A stretch of 64,000 nucleotides of DNA from Pelagomonas calceolata (lineage: Eukaryota; Sar; Pelagophyceae; Pelagomonadales; Pelagomonadaceae). This document shows, piece after piece, positions 7,916 through 17,092 of this stretch (position 1 is its first letter; every line of letters starts with the position of its first letter). The stretch lies in assembly GCA_918797485.1 (NCBI GenBank), contig CAKKNE010000003.1, positions 3,844,001 through 3,908,000 on the forward strand, in the 5' to 3' direction. The notes beneath the pieces are model-generated. The model was given only the letters and a program-made list of their open reading frames with translations, had not been told where the DNA came from and made no database searches. The position numbers were made by a program, and so were the translations under genes.

Positions 7916-9388
7916 ATGCGCCTGTATGTGGAGGCCGCGGGCCGCACGGTCCCCCTCGACGTGGGACGACGGACGGACGCGGCGTCTGTACTGCGCAAAC
8001 TCCGGAGGCGACGGATACGCTGCGAACGACTAAGTATAAGAGGCCGGCCCTGGCAAACACAGGAAACCGTGCACCACCTCAACCTCCAACCGAACGACAC
8101 GATACAAGGCTTAGGACGGTTAAGAGGCGGCTGCCTCGAGCACCAGCTCAAGCTCTACATGCGCTGCGTGCACCTCTTCAAGGTCCTCATCGCGTTCTAC
8201 ATGTTCTGCATGGGGGCTGGGATATTGTCTGATCAATCCATCCACCGAGCGTACGGTTCCGTCTACATCTTTTACGGACTTGTGGTCTTCGTGCTCTCAC
8301 TCCTAAAGCCGTGCAACATCGCCCTCGGGCATTATGGGTCGTCGCGACACAACAAGTGCGCTTTGTTAATCATTCTGCTGTTCGATGGATTTGCGATTTT
8401 TGTGCAATTAATAATCGCGGGTTTTTTCCTGGCCGACGGCCGGTACGAGTTGTATGGAGAGAATAGTATCACGGGTCGGAGGATGGACGGCTGCAAAGGG
8501 GCTACTTGTACGGAGGAGGAAAGTCGCAAGCTGCGCGCGGATTGTAATCGGGTCCAAGTGCCCGAAGAATCCGTGTATAGTAAGAGAGACTGCGACGCCT
8601 ATTGGGGGTCGGACCGGACGGCGGGCTTTCGGTTGGCGTGGCTGGCCGAGTACTCGCAGGCCATCCGGTATGGGGGCGACGAAGGAAAAAAAATGGCTCT
8701 GGACGACCTGCAGGGCAAGGGCATGTGCTGCGGCTTCGCGCCGCCCGACAGTTGTGATCGCATCGAGAACGAGGACGAGTATCCCTGTTCGGGCGGGTTC
8801 GAGTTCTCGGGCCGCGCGCTCAGTTGCGAGGGCGTCGGGCGCGACATGCTGAAGCAGCGCGTCAAGTGCTCGCCGAAACTCGCGAACTGGTATCCTTTGG
8901 ACAAGACGTTCAAGGACGAGGCGCCCTGCCAGGCCTACGCCGACGGCGAGACGAAGACGGAGAAGGAAAATTCTCTCGGCTGCCGCACGGACTGGGGCAC
9001 GGGTTTGTGCAACACGTGGGAGGTGACTCCCGACAGTACGGGCTGCGCCGTGCGTATCTCGGCGTCCCGTCGTGTCCATGAGACTCGTGTCCATGAGACG
9101 AGGCCGGGGCTGGTTTCTTTTCCGATTTTGAGATGCTCCGCGCAGGTCTATTACGAAGGGCTCATGAACGGCAAGCTCTACCCGAACGGCTGGATGCTGC
9201 TGGCGACGGTCGGCGTCGAAGGCATGACGATCATCATCGCCTGTTTTTACTGTTGGAAGCGGAAAGATCATGATGTGTTATCCACAGCATATATCTACGA
9301 GGAGCCCTGGGACCCGGTCAAGGAGGGGAAATTGCACGTCGGTTTGCAGGAGGCGGAAGCCATGGGCGGCAATGACGACGACTTCTAA
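7916..9388 (+). CDS. Ubiquitin-like domain fused to a tetraspanin
   Basis: A 458-residue product after removing one 96-nt intron (9050-9145). Residues 1-72 look like a ubiquitin fold: MRLYVEAAGRTVPLDV at the start, LSIRGRPW in the middle, and the ending GLGRLRGG followed by Cys. The rest is tetraspanin-like: hydrophobic segments at about 85-105, 110-130 and 145-170, a large extracellular loop with MCCGF (the CCG signature) and many cysteines, and a fourth segment (GWMLLATVGVEGMTIIIACFYCW) before a short acidic tail. The RGG-Cys junction resembles a deubiquitinase cleavage site in ubiquitin fusions. An in-frame ATG at 7823 is also possible but adds only low-complexity sequence. Role in membrane microdomains is inferred from the tetraspanin family. 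Confidence 0.7.
   Translation: MRLYVEAAGRTVPLDVGRRTDAASVLRKLRRRRIRCERLSIRGRPWQTQETVHHLNLQPNDTIQGLGRLRGGCLEHQLKLYMRCVHLFKVLIAFYMFCMGAGILSDQSIHRAYGSVYIFYGLVVFVLSLLKPCNIALGHYGSSRHNKCALLIILLFDGFAIFVQLIIAGFFLADGRYELYGENSITGRRMDGCKGATCTEEESRKLRADCNRVQVPEESVYSKRDCDAYWGSDRTAGFRLAWLAEYSQAIRYGGDEGKKMALDDLQGKGMCCGFAPPDSCDRIENEDEYPCSGGFEFSGRALSCEGVGRDMLKQRVKCSPKLANWYPLDKTFKDEAPCQAYADGETKTEKENSLGCRTDWGTGLCNTWEVTPDSTGCAVRISASRRVHETRVHETRPGLVSFPILRCSAQVYYEGLMNGKLYPNGWMLLATVGVEGMTIIIACFYCWKRKDHDVLSTAYIYEEPWDPVKEGKLHVGLQEAEAMGGNDDDF
9050..9145 (+). mobile_element. Introner, family B, in the tetraspanin fusion (96-nt GT-AG intron)
   Basis: It starts GTGCGTATCTCGGCGTCC and ends in a TTTTCCGATTTTGAG module and GCGCAG. 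The first 25 bases are identical to the second intron of the ThiO-like gene. Its length is a multiple of three and it has no in-frame stop, so the open frame continues through it; the sequence match to another intron is what identifies it. Confidence 0.85.
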
Positions 9389-9402
9389 TTTGTTCTTTGT
9401 AT

Positions 9403-10047
9403 TTAGGACTCCCGTCGTCCCTCTCTCCTTGCCGCTTCCACCAATTCTTCAAACGCCGCCGCGTCCGTCCGCGCCAGCTGGACGAGCTCCTCTCGCAAAG
9501 ACGCGTGCGGGTCTGGACGTGGCCGGGGCGGCGGCTCCCGCGGCGACGGCGGCGGAAGATCCAAGGGCGTCTGCGGCGGCGACCGCGGCGCTTTCAGGAT
9601 GCCCATGGCCGAGAGGCGCGCGCGCATCGAGTCCACCGCGACGGTCGACTCGCGCACCATTTCCCGCGTCCGCAACGCGCTCCGCTCCTGCGCGAGCGAC
9701 CGCCGCTGGGGCGGACTGCGCGGCGGCGTCGCCTGCGGCGAGGCCGGCGGCCGCGCGGCCACGTCGAGCACATCCCCGTCGCGCGCGACGTCGCCGATGC
9801 GGGATTTCGGCGCGAGCGGCGCACCGCTCACGGGATGTAGTAGGTGCAGCCCCTCGGCTTTCGACGCATCGCCCAGCGCCGCGCCCGCGAAGGCCCGCAG
9901 GACGGCCTGGGCGGTCTTGCGCTTCGGGAGGCGCACTTTTAAGGTGCCGCTGCGGTCGCTGCTCCTTAAAAACACTGTAAACTTGGAGTTGGTGGTTGGC
10001 CTCTGTGGGGACGTGGTCGCCGTCGGCGCGGCGGCCGTGGCGGCCAT
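9403..10047 (-). CDS. Protein with N-terminal ubiquitin-like fold, function unknown
   Basis: A 214-residue protein. Residues about 22-97 (KFTVFLRSSDRSGTLKVRLP ... SRIGDVARDGDVLDV) have the strand-helix-strand spacing of a beta-grasp (ubiquitin-like) domain. A Pro/Ser-rich basic linker follows, and a C-terminal amphipathic helix (SLREELVQLARTDAAAFEEL). No catalytic motif is visible. The stop codons of this gene and the tetraspanin fusion are 14 nt apart, tail to tail. GGGCTGCC octamers sit about 40-80 bp upstream of its start. Confidence 0.5.
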   Translation of the reverse strand: MAATAAAPTATTSPQRPTTNSKFTVFLRSSDRSGTLKVRLPKRKTAQAVLRAFAGAALGDASKAEGLHLLHPVSGAPLAPKSRIGDVARDGDVLDVAARPPASPQATPPRSPPQRRSLAQERSALRTREMVRESTVAVDSMRARLSAMGILKAPRSPPQTPLDLPPPSPREPPPRPRPDPHASLREELVQLARTDAAAFEELVEAARREGRRES

Positions 10048-10246
10048 GCCTGGCCTACGCTGTTTGGTGTGGTGCTTCTGATGACAGTCCGGGCTGCCTG
10101 CGGACCGTCACGGCTGCGAACCGGCTGCCCCTCGTTTTTTTTTGCCCCGCGAAAATTGCAACAAAACGGGTTTTACTGCCCGCGGACCGATTTGTTTTGA
10201 CGAGTGCGCGTAAGGCAGAGCCACAAACAGACAAGTTACTCACTCT

Positions 10247-10762
10247 CTAGGTCCTCCCGACGAAGCGCGGCCGCGGCGGCGGCGCTTCGCCGAGATCCGC
10301 GACCGGCTCCGCCTCCGCGGTGTCGCGCCACCGCTCGCGCGCGTCCAAGGGCACCATGCCCAGCGCGTCGTCCCATACTCGTTGAAACTCCGGCGGCGGC
10401 TGCCGCGCGCAGGCGCCGCGGTCGTGGCGACATCTAACGTACGCGAGTGCGTCCGGAGCGGGCTCCGGCGTCGGCTTCGTAGCCCCGCCGGCGACGAGCG
10501 GCGCGAGCGGCGGCGCGCCCTCGCCCTCGTCGTCGTCGTCGCCCGTGAGCCGCGTCAACAGGTTGCCCGGCGCGGCGAGGAGCGACAGCGCGACGTCGAC
10601 GATGGCCTCCCTATGGTTCACGCCCACCACAACTAAGACGCTTCCTAGGAACGCTTTTTGTTCTGGTAATAAAGGGCCGTTCAAGCGCTCGAGGTACGGC
10701 ACGACGAGCGGGGCTGCTGCGAGCGACACCAGCGCCACGCTCTCGCGCAGCGTTCGCGGCAT
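10247..10762 (-). CDS. Small hydrophobic-N-terminus protein, unknown
   Basis: A 171-residue ORF. The first 70 residues include two hydrophobic stretches (VALVSLAAAPLVVPYL and AFLGSVLVVVGVNHREAIVDVALSLL), then an acidic DDDDEGEG loop and a Pro-rich hydrophilic tail. I do not recognise a family. Codon third positions are strongly G/C, as in neighbouring real genes. Its start codon overlaps, on the other strand, the ATG of a 52-codon ORF (10761-10919) that I do not accept as a gene. Confidence 0.45.
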   Translation of the reverse strand: MPRTLRESVALVSLAAAPLVVPYLERLNGPLLPEQKAFLGSVLVVVGVNHREAIVDVALSLLAAPGNLLTRLTGDDDDEGEGAPPLAPLVAGGATKPTPEPAPDALAYVRCRHDRGACARQPPPEFQRVWDDALGMVPLDARERWRDTAEAEPVADLGEAPPPRPRFVGRT

Positions 10763-10988
10763 GGCTCAAAGTTCTAGTGGTTCACGCAGAGCAGCGACCT
10801 TGTCTAGTCCTCCTCACCCGGACCAGTACGTCTGCGAGGGCGACCTGCTTCAGACCTACTACTGGCGGCGCGGGTCGCGGCCGCACGTCCTCAACGCCGC
10901 CTGGAATTTTAGGGGTTAAGCGCAGCCTCACGCAGTCCCAGCACCGGCTTTTGGCGAGTAATCACTCGCAAAGGCCGTCTACGATTTA

Positions 10989-11012
10989 ACTAGCGTCATG
11001 TAAGACACTAGC
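10989..11012 (-). promoter_or_regulatory. 24-bp promoter motif, copy 3
   Basis: Minus-strand reading GCTAGTGTCTTAC, ATGAC, GCTAGT. It is centred between two divergent starts, 227 bp from the gene at 10762 and 203 bp from the ThiO-like start at 11215. The remainder of 10763-11214 shows no gene. Confidence 0.75.
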
Positions 11013-11214
11013 GAACCTTTGTTTTGCTGAAGCTCAGTGCTGGCACATCAGCGCTAGCAGCTTGGCGCTGTTTAACGCTTTCGACACGCCACAGCACGCC
11101 TGACCTACGAGCGCTGCGCAAGAGCGCTCAGCGAGCAGCGGTGGTTACGCCGCCTACTCGCGCACGCGCCCTGAGCCCGACGAGCGACTGCCCGCGCGGC
11201 GCACGGACGACAAT

Positions 11215-13284
11215 ATGACGCTGCGCTTTGCCCTCCTCGTAACGACCGCGGCCGCACTGCGCCCTACGCAAACGCGCGTCTCGACCACGAAAAAGCTCGA
11301 CGTCGTCGTCGTGGGAGGCGGCATCAGTGGACTAGCGACGGCGTTAGAGCTCGCGAGAAGGGGCCGTTCGGTAAGAGTCGTCAGCCGGGACCTCGCGAAG
11401 AGCGCCACGTTGGCGGCGGGCGGCATGCTCGCGCCCCAGGCGGAGCGATTGGAGGAGGGCCCCCTCCTCGACCTCTGCGTCCAGGCGCGGGAGGCGTGGC
11501 CTAGTTGGTTAGACACGCTCGACGCGCCGCGACCGACGCTGAATGCGGTCGGCGGCTTCGTCTCGCCTTCACTCACACCAGGGTCGTCGATCGAAAGCTG
11601 GCGGCCGCCGTCGAGCGCGGGACCCTCAGAATGGCTCGATGGTAACGCACTGCGGGCCATGGAGCCCTCATTAGGCAACGATGTAAGGGGCGGCTGGTGG
11701 TACCCCCTGGAGACGTGGGTCGATCCTGTACAAACGCACGAGTGTCTCTTGAAGACGTGTGAATCTGCCGGAGTTGAGGTCGTTGTGGACCAAGACGTGG
11801 CCGGTTTGGATCTAGCAAGGGACGGGTCCTGTTCTGCTTTAAGACTCAAGGACGGCTCCTTACTGGAAGCGGCGGATTATTGTGTGGCGGCCGGCGCGTG
11901 GCTGCGGGGTCTATTACCCATCCCGGTCTCGCCCCAAAAGGGCCAGATGCTCTCTTTGAAACCACCTCCATCAAACGACCGCACGGGCGCGCCCGCAAGG
12001 GTCGTGTACGGCGAGGACTGCTACATCATACCGCGCGGTGATCGGGTCGTCATTGGTGCTGACTCAGCGTGAAAGATGAACTTGAAGTTGACGTCGTCGC
12101 GTCGATGGCGTCAACGCGATGCTGCACCGCCTCGACGTCGTCGACGCGGCCGCACGAGAGTCTACGTGTCTCGCGAGGGAGCCGCGGCCGTGTCGCGACA
12201 GTGTCGTTCCCGCGCAGGCGCGACGGTTGAAAATAGTAGTACGATGCATTGTGATGTTGAGGGTGTCCACGCTTTATTGGGGCGTGCCCAAAAACTCTGC
12301 CCCGGCCTCGGACAGTGGCAATTGGATGATGCCTGGGCGGGCCTCCGGCCGACGACGACGGACGGCGCGCCGGTGCGTATCTCGGCGTCCCGTCGTGGAG
12401 AGTCACGCCATCAACTTGTGTCCATCTCACGATGACGTGGGTGGTTTCTTTTTCGATTTTGAGCCGTTTCGCAGGTCTTAGGGAGAACGCGGTGGTCGAA
12501 CCTCTGGGTCTGCGGCGGCTACTGGAGGAATGGGATTCTCCTGGCGCCGACGGCGGCGCGTTTACTGGCGGACGCGATGGATTCGTCGCTCTCGGAAAAA
12601 GACGCTCAACTACTGGATGCTTGTCGCTGGGACCGGTTCTTCGCGCCCGTTTCGTCGGAATCGTCGCGGCTGCGCGAGGGCCACGCGGGGCTCACTTCTG
12701 GGGAACCGGCGGACTTGGATCGGATCGGCTACGGCGCGATCACGGCGGGCGAGGCCGACGCCGGCGGCGCCGCGCGCGCGGCGAACCTGGAAGCGCTCTT
12801 CGGCGGCGGCGTCTCGGCGCCCGAACCGGCGCCGGCCGCGGCGCCGGCCGCGGCGCCGGCCGCGGCGCCGGCCGCGGCGGCGCCGCCGACGCTCGGCGAG
12901 GGCGGCTACGAGGCGGTTCGCGGCGTCGACGGCGCCGCGTCGCGCAAGAGCAACCTCGAGCTCCTGTTCGGCGAGAAGGCCCTCGATTTGCCGGCCGAGG
13001 ACGAGGCCCGGGCGCCCCCGTCGGAAGACGGCGCGGGCGCAGGGTTTCCGAAGGCGGCGCCGGACGAAGATGATGTTATCCTGTCGATGCGCGAGGCTTT
13101 CGCCGACGGCACGTACGGGCCGGAGCTCGTCGAGGGCGCCCTGCCGTCCGATCTATCAGGCCCGACGACGCGGGCGGACGGCATCCAGGGGCTGGTGGAC
13201 CTCCCCGCGCCGAAGGTGCCTTTGCAGGGTCAATCGGCCGCGGACGACCTCTACGCGGCGGTGGCGCGGAATAAGGGGGAGTAG
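11215..13284 (+). CDS. thiO: ThiO-like FAD-dependent glycine oxidase with long C-terminal extension
   Basis: Three exons (11215-12055, 12218-12372, 12475-13284) join in frame to 601 residues. A short hydrophobic leader precedes the FAD dinucleotide fold LDVVVVGGGISGLATALELARRG. Conserved DAO/ThiO landmarks follow: AAGGMLAPQ, the exon junction that restores VVIGATVE, then LDDAWAGLRPTTTDGAPVLG and WVCGGYWRNGILLAPTAA. ThiO oxidises glycine to the imine used for the thiamine thiazole ring; here it is likely organellar. After about residue 375 comes a 230-residue extension unusual for the family: an Ala/Pro repeat and two copies of an N-L-E-x-L-F-G motif. Splice phases agree at both introns, both of which are introners. 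Confidence 0.8.
12056..12217 (+). mobile_element. Introner, family C, first intron of the ThiO-like gene (162 nt)
   Basis: Starts GTGCTGACTCAGCGTGAA, then an AACTTGAAGTTGACG module, and ends CCGCGCAG. Its 3' half (GAGAGTCTACG, GTCTCGCG, GCCGTGTCGCGAC) closely matches the intron at 35828-35949 in an unrelated gene. Confidence 0.85.
12373..12474 (+). mobile_element. Introner, family B, second intron of the ThiO-like gene (102 nt)
   Basis: Begins with the same GTGCGTATCTCGGCGTCC block as the tetraspanin intron and ends with TTTTTCGATTTTGAGCCG and TTTCGCAG. Splicing is phase 0 and joins GAP to VLGRT as in ThiO proteins. Confidence 0.85.
12829..12876 (+). repeat. 12-bp tandem repeat coding for Ala-Pro-Ala-Ala
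   Basis: Four perfect copies of GCGCCGGCCGCG in frame inside the C-terminal extension of the ThiO-like protein, with imperfect copies on both sides. Confidence 0.9.
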
Positions 13285-13408
13285 TTGTATTTCTTCGTGT
13301 CGCGACTCGCGAACCGGCGGCCCTCGAGTCGCTCGACGCCGCCCCACAGTGGCCCCCACTTGGTCCAATAGTACGTGCACGCCGCCGCCGCGACGAAGAG
13401 ACTAGTCC

Positions 13409-14718
13409 TCACTTATCCAGCGGCGGTCTTGACAAAGACCGGTCCTCGTCGACGCGCGGCGGCCTCGACGAACGACTCTTCACGCGCGCCACCAGTTGCT
13501 GCAGCCGATTCCGGTACTCGGCGGGAGCTAGTCGAGCGTCGTCCCCCACGGGCAGGCGCACGGGCCCGTTCTTATAGCTGGGTTCCTCCTCGGTCCCCTT
13601 GAACTGTTGTAACCAAGGGTCGTCCAATGCCCTTCGCGCCGTCGGCCTCCGTTGCGGATCATGGCGCAGCAGCTTCGCAACTAAGCTCTTCGCGCGACAC
13701 GCGGGCTCCTCCTCCATATATGAGAAGGACGGCTCTGCGACTAACGACAACTGCTCTTGCGTGTCCTTGCCCGGGAATATCGGCCTCCCGAGGTACATCT
13801 CCCCGATCACACAACCGACGGCCCACAGGTCCACGGCCGTGCCCCGCCGCGTCTGCAGCCGCTTGAGGAGCTCCGGCGCGCGGTACCAGCGCGTCGCGAC
13901 GCTATAGTCGTCCTCGGCATCATCAGCGACGAAGTCGACGACTGATCTACAGAGCCTGCGGGAGCGATTTCTCTTGAGCCTTACGCCATCGACGCGCGTC
14001 GTCTCCATCAGACGAGGTCGTGTGTGGTCTCTTTGTCGATTTTGAGCCGTTTCGGGGCGTTCCGCGGTCCCGAGTCCACGCCGTCGCCGCGACGCCGTCG
14101 CCGCGAAACATCAAGTTCAACTTCAATGAAGACGCCGACTCGGCGCCCGAAGTCCCCGAGCTTCATGTGCCCGTTCGAGTTCAATAATAAATTAGACGGC
14201 TTGACGTCGCGGTGGACGACGCCCGCGCTGTGCAGGTAAATCAGCGCCTTGAGGAGCTGATACGCGACGTATCTTTTGTGGACATCTTCTAATAAATTAG
14301 CTCTCACGACGCATTCCAGATCCGTCTCCATGTACTCAAAAACTAAGTACACATCATTTCCGGACTTGGACTCGATCACATGCCTCAAACTGATTATGTT
14401 CACGTGGCCTCTTAAACGTAGTAAGTATGAGGCTTCCCTGTAGGTCCTTCTCGCGTCGGAACTCGACGCGAACGCATCAAAACACTTCTTTAGAGCTACG
14501 ACGCGTCTTTTACCTCGTCGTTCCACGCCCTTCCAGACGATTCCGTACGCGCCCCGACCTAACGGTCCCGAGCACACGTCGACTCTCCTCAAAACTCTAC
14601 GGTCCACGTGTTCCAACCTCTTCCGGTCCGCGCGACTCGCTGTCGTCGACGCCGTCGACGCCCGCGAATGGGCACCGTCCGTGTTGATGGCGCGGCCGCG
14701 GCGCGCCCACTCGGCCAT
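13409..14718 (-). CDS. MAPK/CMGC-family protein kinase
   Basis: Two exons (14718-14147 and 13955-13409) join in frame to 372 residues. Landmarks in order: glycine loop GRGAYGIVWKG, beta3 VALKK, catalytic loop HRDVKPSNLLLNSNG, then the DFG region LGDFG joined by splicing to LCRSV, and the P+1 region YSVATRWYRAPELL with DLWAVGCVIGEMYLGRPIF, typical of MAPK/ERK7-like kinases. The activation segment reads AEDDYSVATRWYRAPE: the Thr of the usual T-x-Y is replaced by acidic residues. Start 14718 (MAEWARRG) is chosen; an upstream in-frame ATG at 14943 is possible. The intron has a GC donor. Substrate unknown. Confidence 0.85.
13956..14146 (-). mobile_element. Introner, mosaic B/C, in the MAPK-like gene (191-nt GC-AG intron)
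   Basis: In the sense direction it starts GCGCCGAGTCGGCG, matching the family C start with a GC donor, and includes TTGAAGTTGAACTTGATG. The family B core appears inverted (GAAACGGCTCAAAATCGAC). Only the GC donor keeps the kinase frame through DFG-L. Confidence 0.75.
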
Positions 14719-15101
14719 GACGAACCGCGGTTTCGCGCGTTTCGATGCGCAGCGGTCGCAGGTGTCGCTGAGCGGTGACTCGGCCGCGTCGGCGCGCCGC
14801 GGACCGCTCTCGTCACGTGAGTATCTGGCTTTTTTTCCTCGCTGCGCTGGGGCTGATCGCAGCGCAGGCGTCTCGCGGAGCGTCAGACTCGTCGGCGACC
14901 GAATTAAATGTATGAGAGGGGAGTGCGAGCGCAGTGGCTCCAATCCTGGGACGCCTGGTACGTGCTGTTATAGCACGCCCAGCAGTGAGATGAGACGTGC
15001 GCGACGACGCAAAAACCTTCCACGAAGGAGTCGTCCAGGCGACGAGACGACTCCTCCGGGACGTCTGCGGAGCTCGGAGAGAGCGGCGGGTCCCGCGGTA
15101 C

Positions 15102-15120
15102 GCTAGCTACGGGCGCTAGG
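15102..15120 (+). promoter_or_regulatory. Degenerate copy of the promoter motif
   Basis: GCTAGCTACGGGCGCTAGG keeps both GCTAG ends and the TAC but is about four bases short. It lies 92 bp upstream of the TilS-like start (15194) in the divergent spacer 14719-15193, where I see nothing else. Confidence 0.4.
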
Positions 15121-15193
15121 CACAGCCGCAAAATAGCTCTGTGCCAATCGCATAAATGCCCAAACATGTCTGAGTAGCCTCGCGAAAGAAGCG

Positions 15194-17092
15194 TTGATGT
15201 TTTGGGTCATGCTCCTCCTGGCCCGCCAAGCCAGAGGCTGGCGCGCCGCCACAGCAACACTGCGCCGCCTCACACCGCGCTGCGCGACGTTCGCACCACT
15301 CCCGGAGGACACAACAAAAGACGTCCTCGACTACTGGTTCACCGACGCCGAAGCGAGGCAGCGCTGGTTCGCCAGCACGGCCGCGTTCGACCATCAAGTG
15401 TCAGACCGCTACGCGACCACGCTATCAGCCATCAGCGACGCTGATGAAGCGGACGTAGCAACGTGGGCGGCGACGGCGCCCTTGGATGATGTCTTAGCCC
15501 ACGTGCTGCTCTGGGACCAGGTGTCGCGGCACCTGGCGCGCGTCTCCGACACCGATCCAAGCGCTCTGGGCCCGCTCGCGATGGCGGCATCAAGAGCTAC
15601 ATTAAGCAGAGCCGACGACCTGAATGCGGAGCGCCAGGCCTTTTTGCTCATGCCGCTGCGGCACAGCTTCGACCGTCGTATTCTCGAGGACGAAGTGCTC
15701 CCGCTGTCGCGGAGGTGCTGACTCAGAGCAAAATGAACTTGAACTTGACGTGGTCGCGGCGATGGCGTCCTCGCGATGCCACTTCGCGTCGATGGCGTCT
15801 TCATGATCACATGAGAGTGCACGCGTCGCGCGAATGTACACAGAGGCAGTTTCGCGACGGCGTCCGTGCCACACAGGTGGGCCAAGGATGCTCAGGACTC
15901 CGAACGAGGCGTCTGGCGCCGCTTCGACGCCGCACTATGTAGGGCTTTACTGAAACTGAAGACCAAGGACGGCCGTCCACAGGAGACAGACAAGCCGGCG
16001 AGTTGGGAACCCTTCTCTACTTTACTAGCATCGTCACCTCCGTTCCGCGCGGACGCTTTTGATGTGAAACCCGACGCCGTCGGTTCATTAGCAGCGCACA
16101 AGGCCGCCAAGAAGTTTTTACTAGAAAGACTCGAGGATAGTAACACCACAAAACTAATCTGCTCGCTGTCTGGAGGCGTCGACTCCGTCGTGCTCACGTA
16201 TTTAGTATCCCGATTGCTACGGACGACGCCCGCGCTCAAACATTTGTCGCTGGAGGCCGTGCACGTCGACTACGGGAACCGCGACACTTCGAGAGATGAA
16301 GCAGAGTTTGTACAAGCATATGCATCGTGGCTCGGCGTGCCGCTCTGGCTGCGATCTATCGATATTCTACAAAAGAGCGGCGATAATGTCGAGAGGGCGG
16401 CCTACGAAAGTGTCACGCGCGACGCGCGTTTTTGGACGTACGAAGAGGCCTGTGGGAGCGACGGCGTCGTGTTGTTAGGACACAACCGCGACGACACCTT
16501 CGAGAACCTCTTCGCCAACATCAATAGGAGGCAGCACTACGATCAGTTAAGAGGCATGACTGCTGTCAGCGAAGAGCGCGGCGTGAGGACGTGGCGTCCA
16601 CTACTCGCAATAGACAAATCTATGATTTATGACGCCGCCTCTGCTTTAAAGCTACCGCATCTCGCGGACTCGACGGACCCGGCGTGTCAAAGAGGCGTGT
16701 TTCGGGATCGCTGGCTTCCGGTCGTGCGCGACCGGCAGCCGCTCTTGTTACCTGGCTTAGAGGCGTTGGCGGACCACGTGTCGTTTCTCACGGAGGTCTG
16801 GCGCGAGAAGTGTTCAGAGTACGTCTCGACGTGCGAGCGGTTCGGTGGCGGCGCGTCGCTGCCCGTCGAAAGTTGGATGTGCGACGCGCCGTCGTCGTTC
16901 TGGGTCGACGTGTTAAGACGGCTGGAGGCGCCGCACCGGCCCTCGAACAAAGCGCTGGAGAACCTCCAGAGCTGGTTAAGGAGGCAGCGTGCGGCGCGAC
17001 GGTCGTCGACCTGCGAGCTCGGGGCTGTCATGCGCGCCGAGTACGTTCCGGACGAGGACGTGCTCCGCGTGTACTTCCTGGACGAGACTTAA
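15194..17092 (+). CDS. DUF924 domain fused to a TilS-like PP-loop ATPase
   Basis: Two exons (15194-15714, 15877-17092) join in frame to 578 residues. An Arg/Ala-rich leader suggests organelle import. Residues about 40-210 match DUF924 (VLDYWFTDAEARQRWF ... HVLLWDQVSRHL ... LLMPLRHSFD). After residue about 290 comes an N-type ATP-pyrophosphatase domain with SGGVDSVVLTYL, the conserved HVDYGNR strand, LGHNRDDTFEN and WRPLLAIDKSMIY. This fits tRNA(Ile) lysidine synthetase (TilS), which makes lysidine at C34 of an organellar or bacterial tRNA(Ile); the exact substrate is inferred. DUF924 is usually a stand-alone protein, so the fusion is unusual. The splice replaces a premature stop and restores SRRWAKDAQ. 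Confidence 0.75.
15715..15876 (+). mobile_element. Introner, family C, in the DUF924-TilS gene (162 nt)
   Basis: Starts GTGCTGACTCAGAGC, has the AATGAACTTGAACTTGACG module and CACATGAGAGTGCACGCG, and ends GCCACACAG. Same module order as the ThiO and hydrolase introns. Confidence 0.85.

Noticed and set aside
6705-8060. Long minus-strand ORF starting at 8060
   Set aside because: Its first 145 codons are antisense to the ubiquitin-like domain and promoter; the start at 7622 is better placed.
10761-10919. 52-codon plus-strand ORF starting inside the start codon of the minus-strand gene (CATG)
   Set aside because: No domain, weak codon bias, and the overlap of the two start codons is explained by the palindrome CATG.
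12829-12876. 12-bp repeats as a CRISPR-like array
   Set aside because: No spacers, in frame within a coding region, simple Ala-Pro coding repeat.
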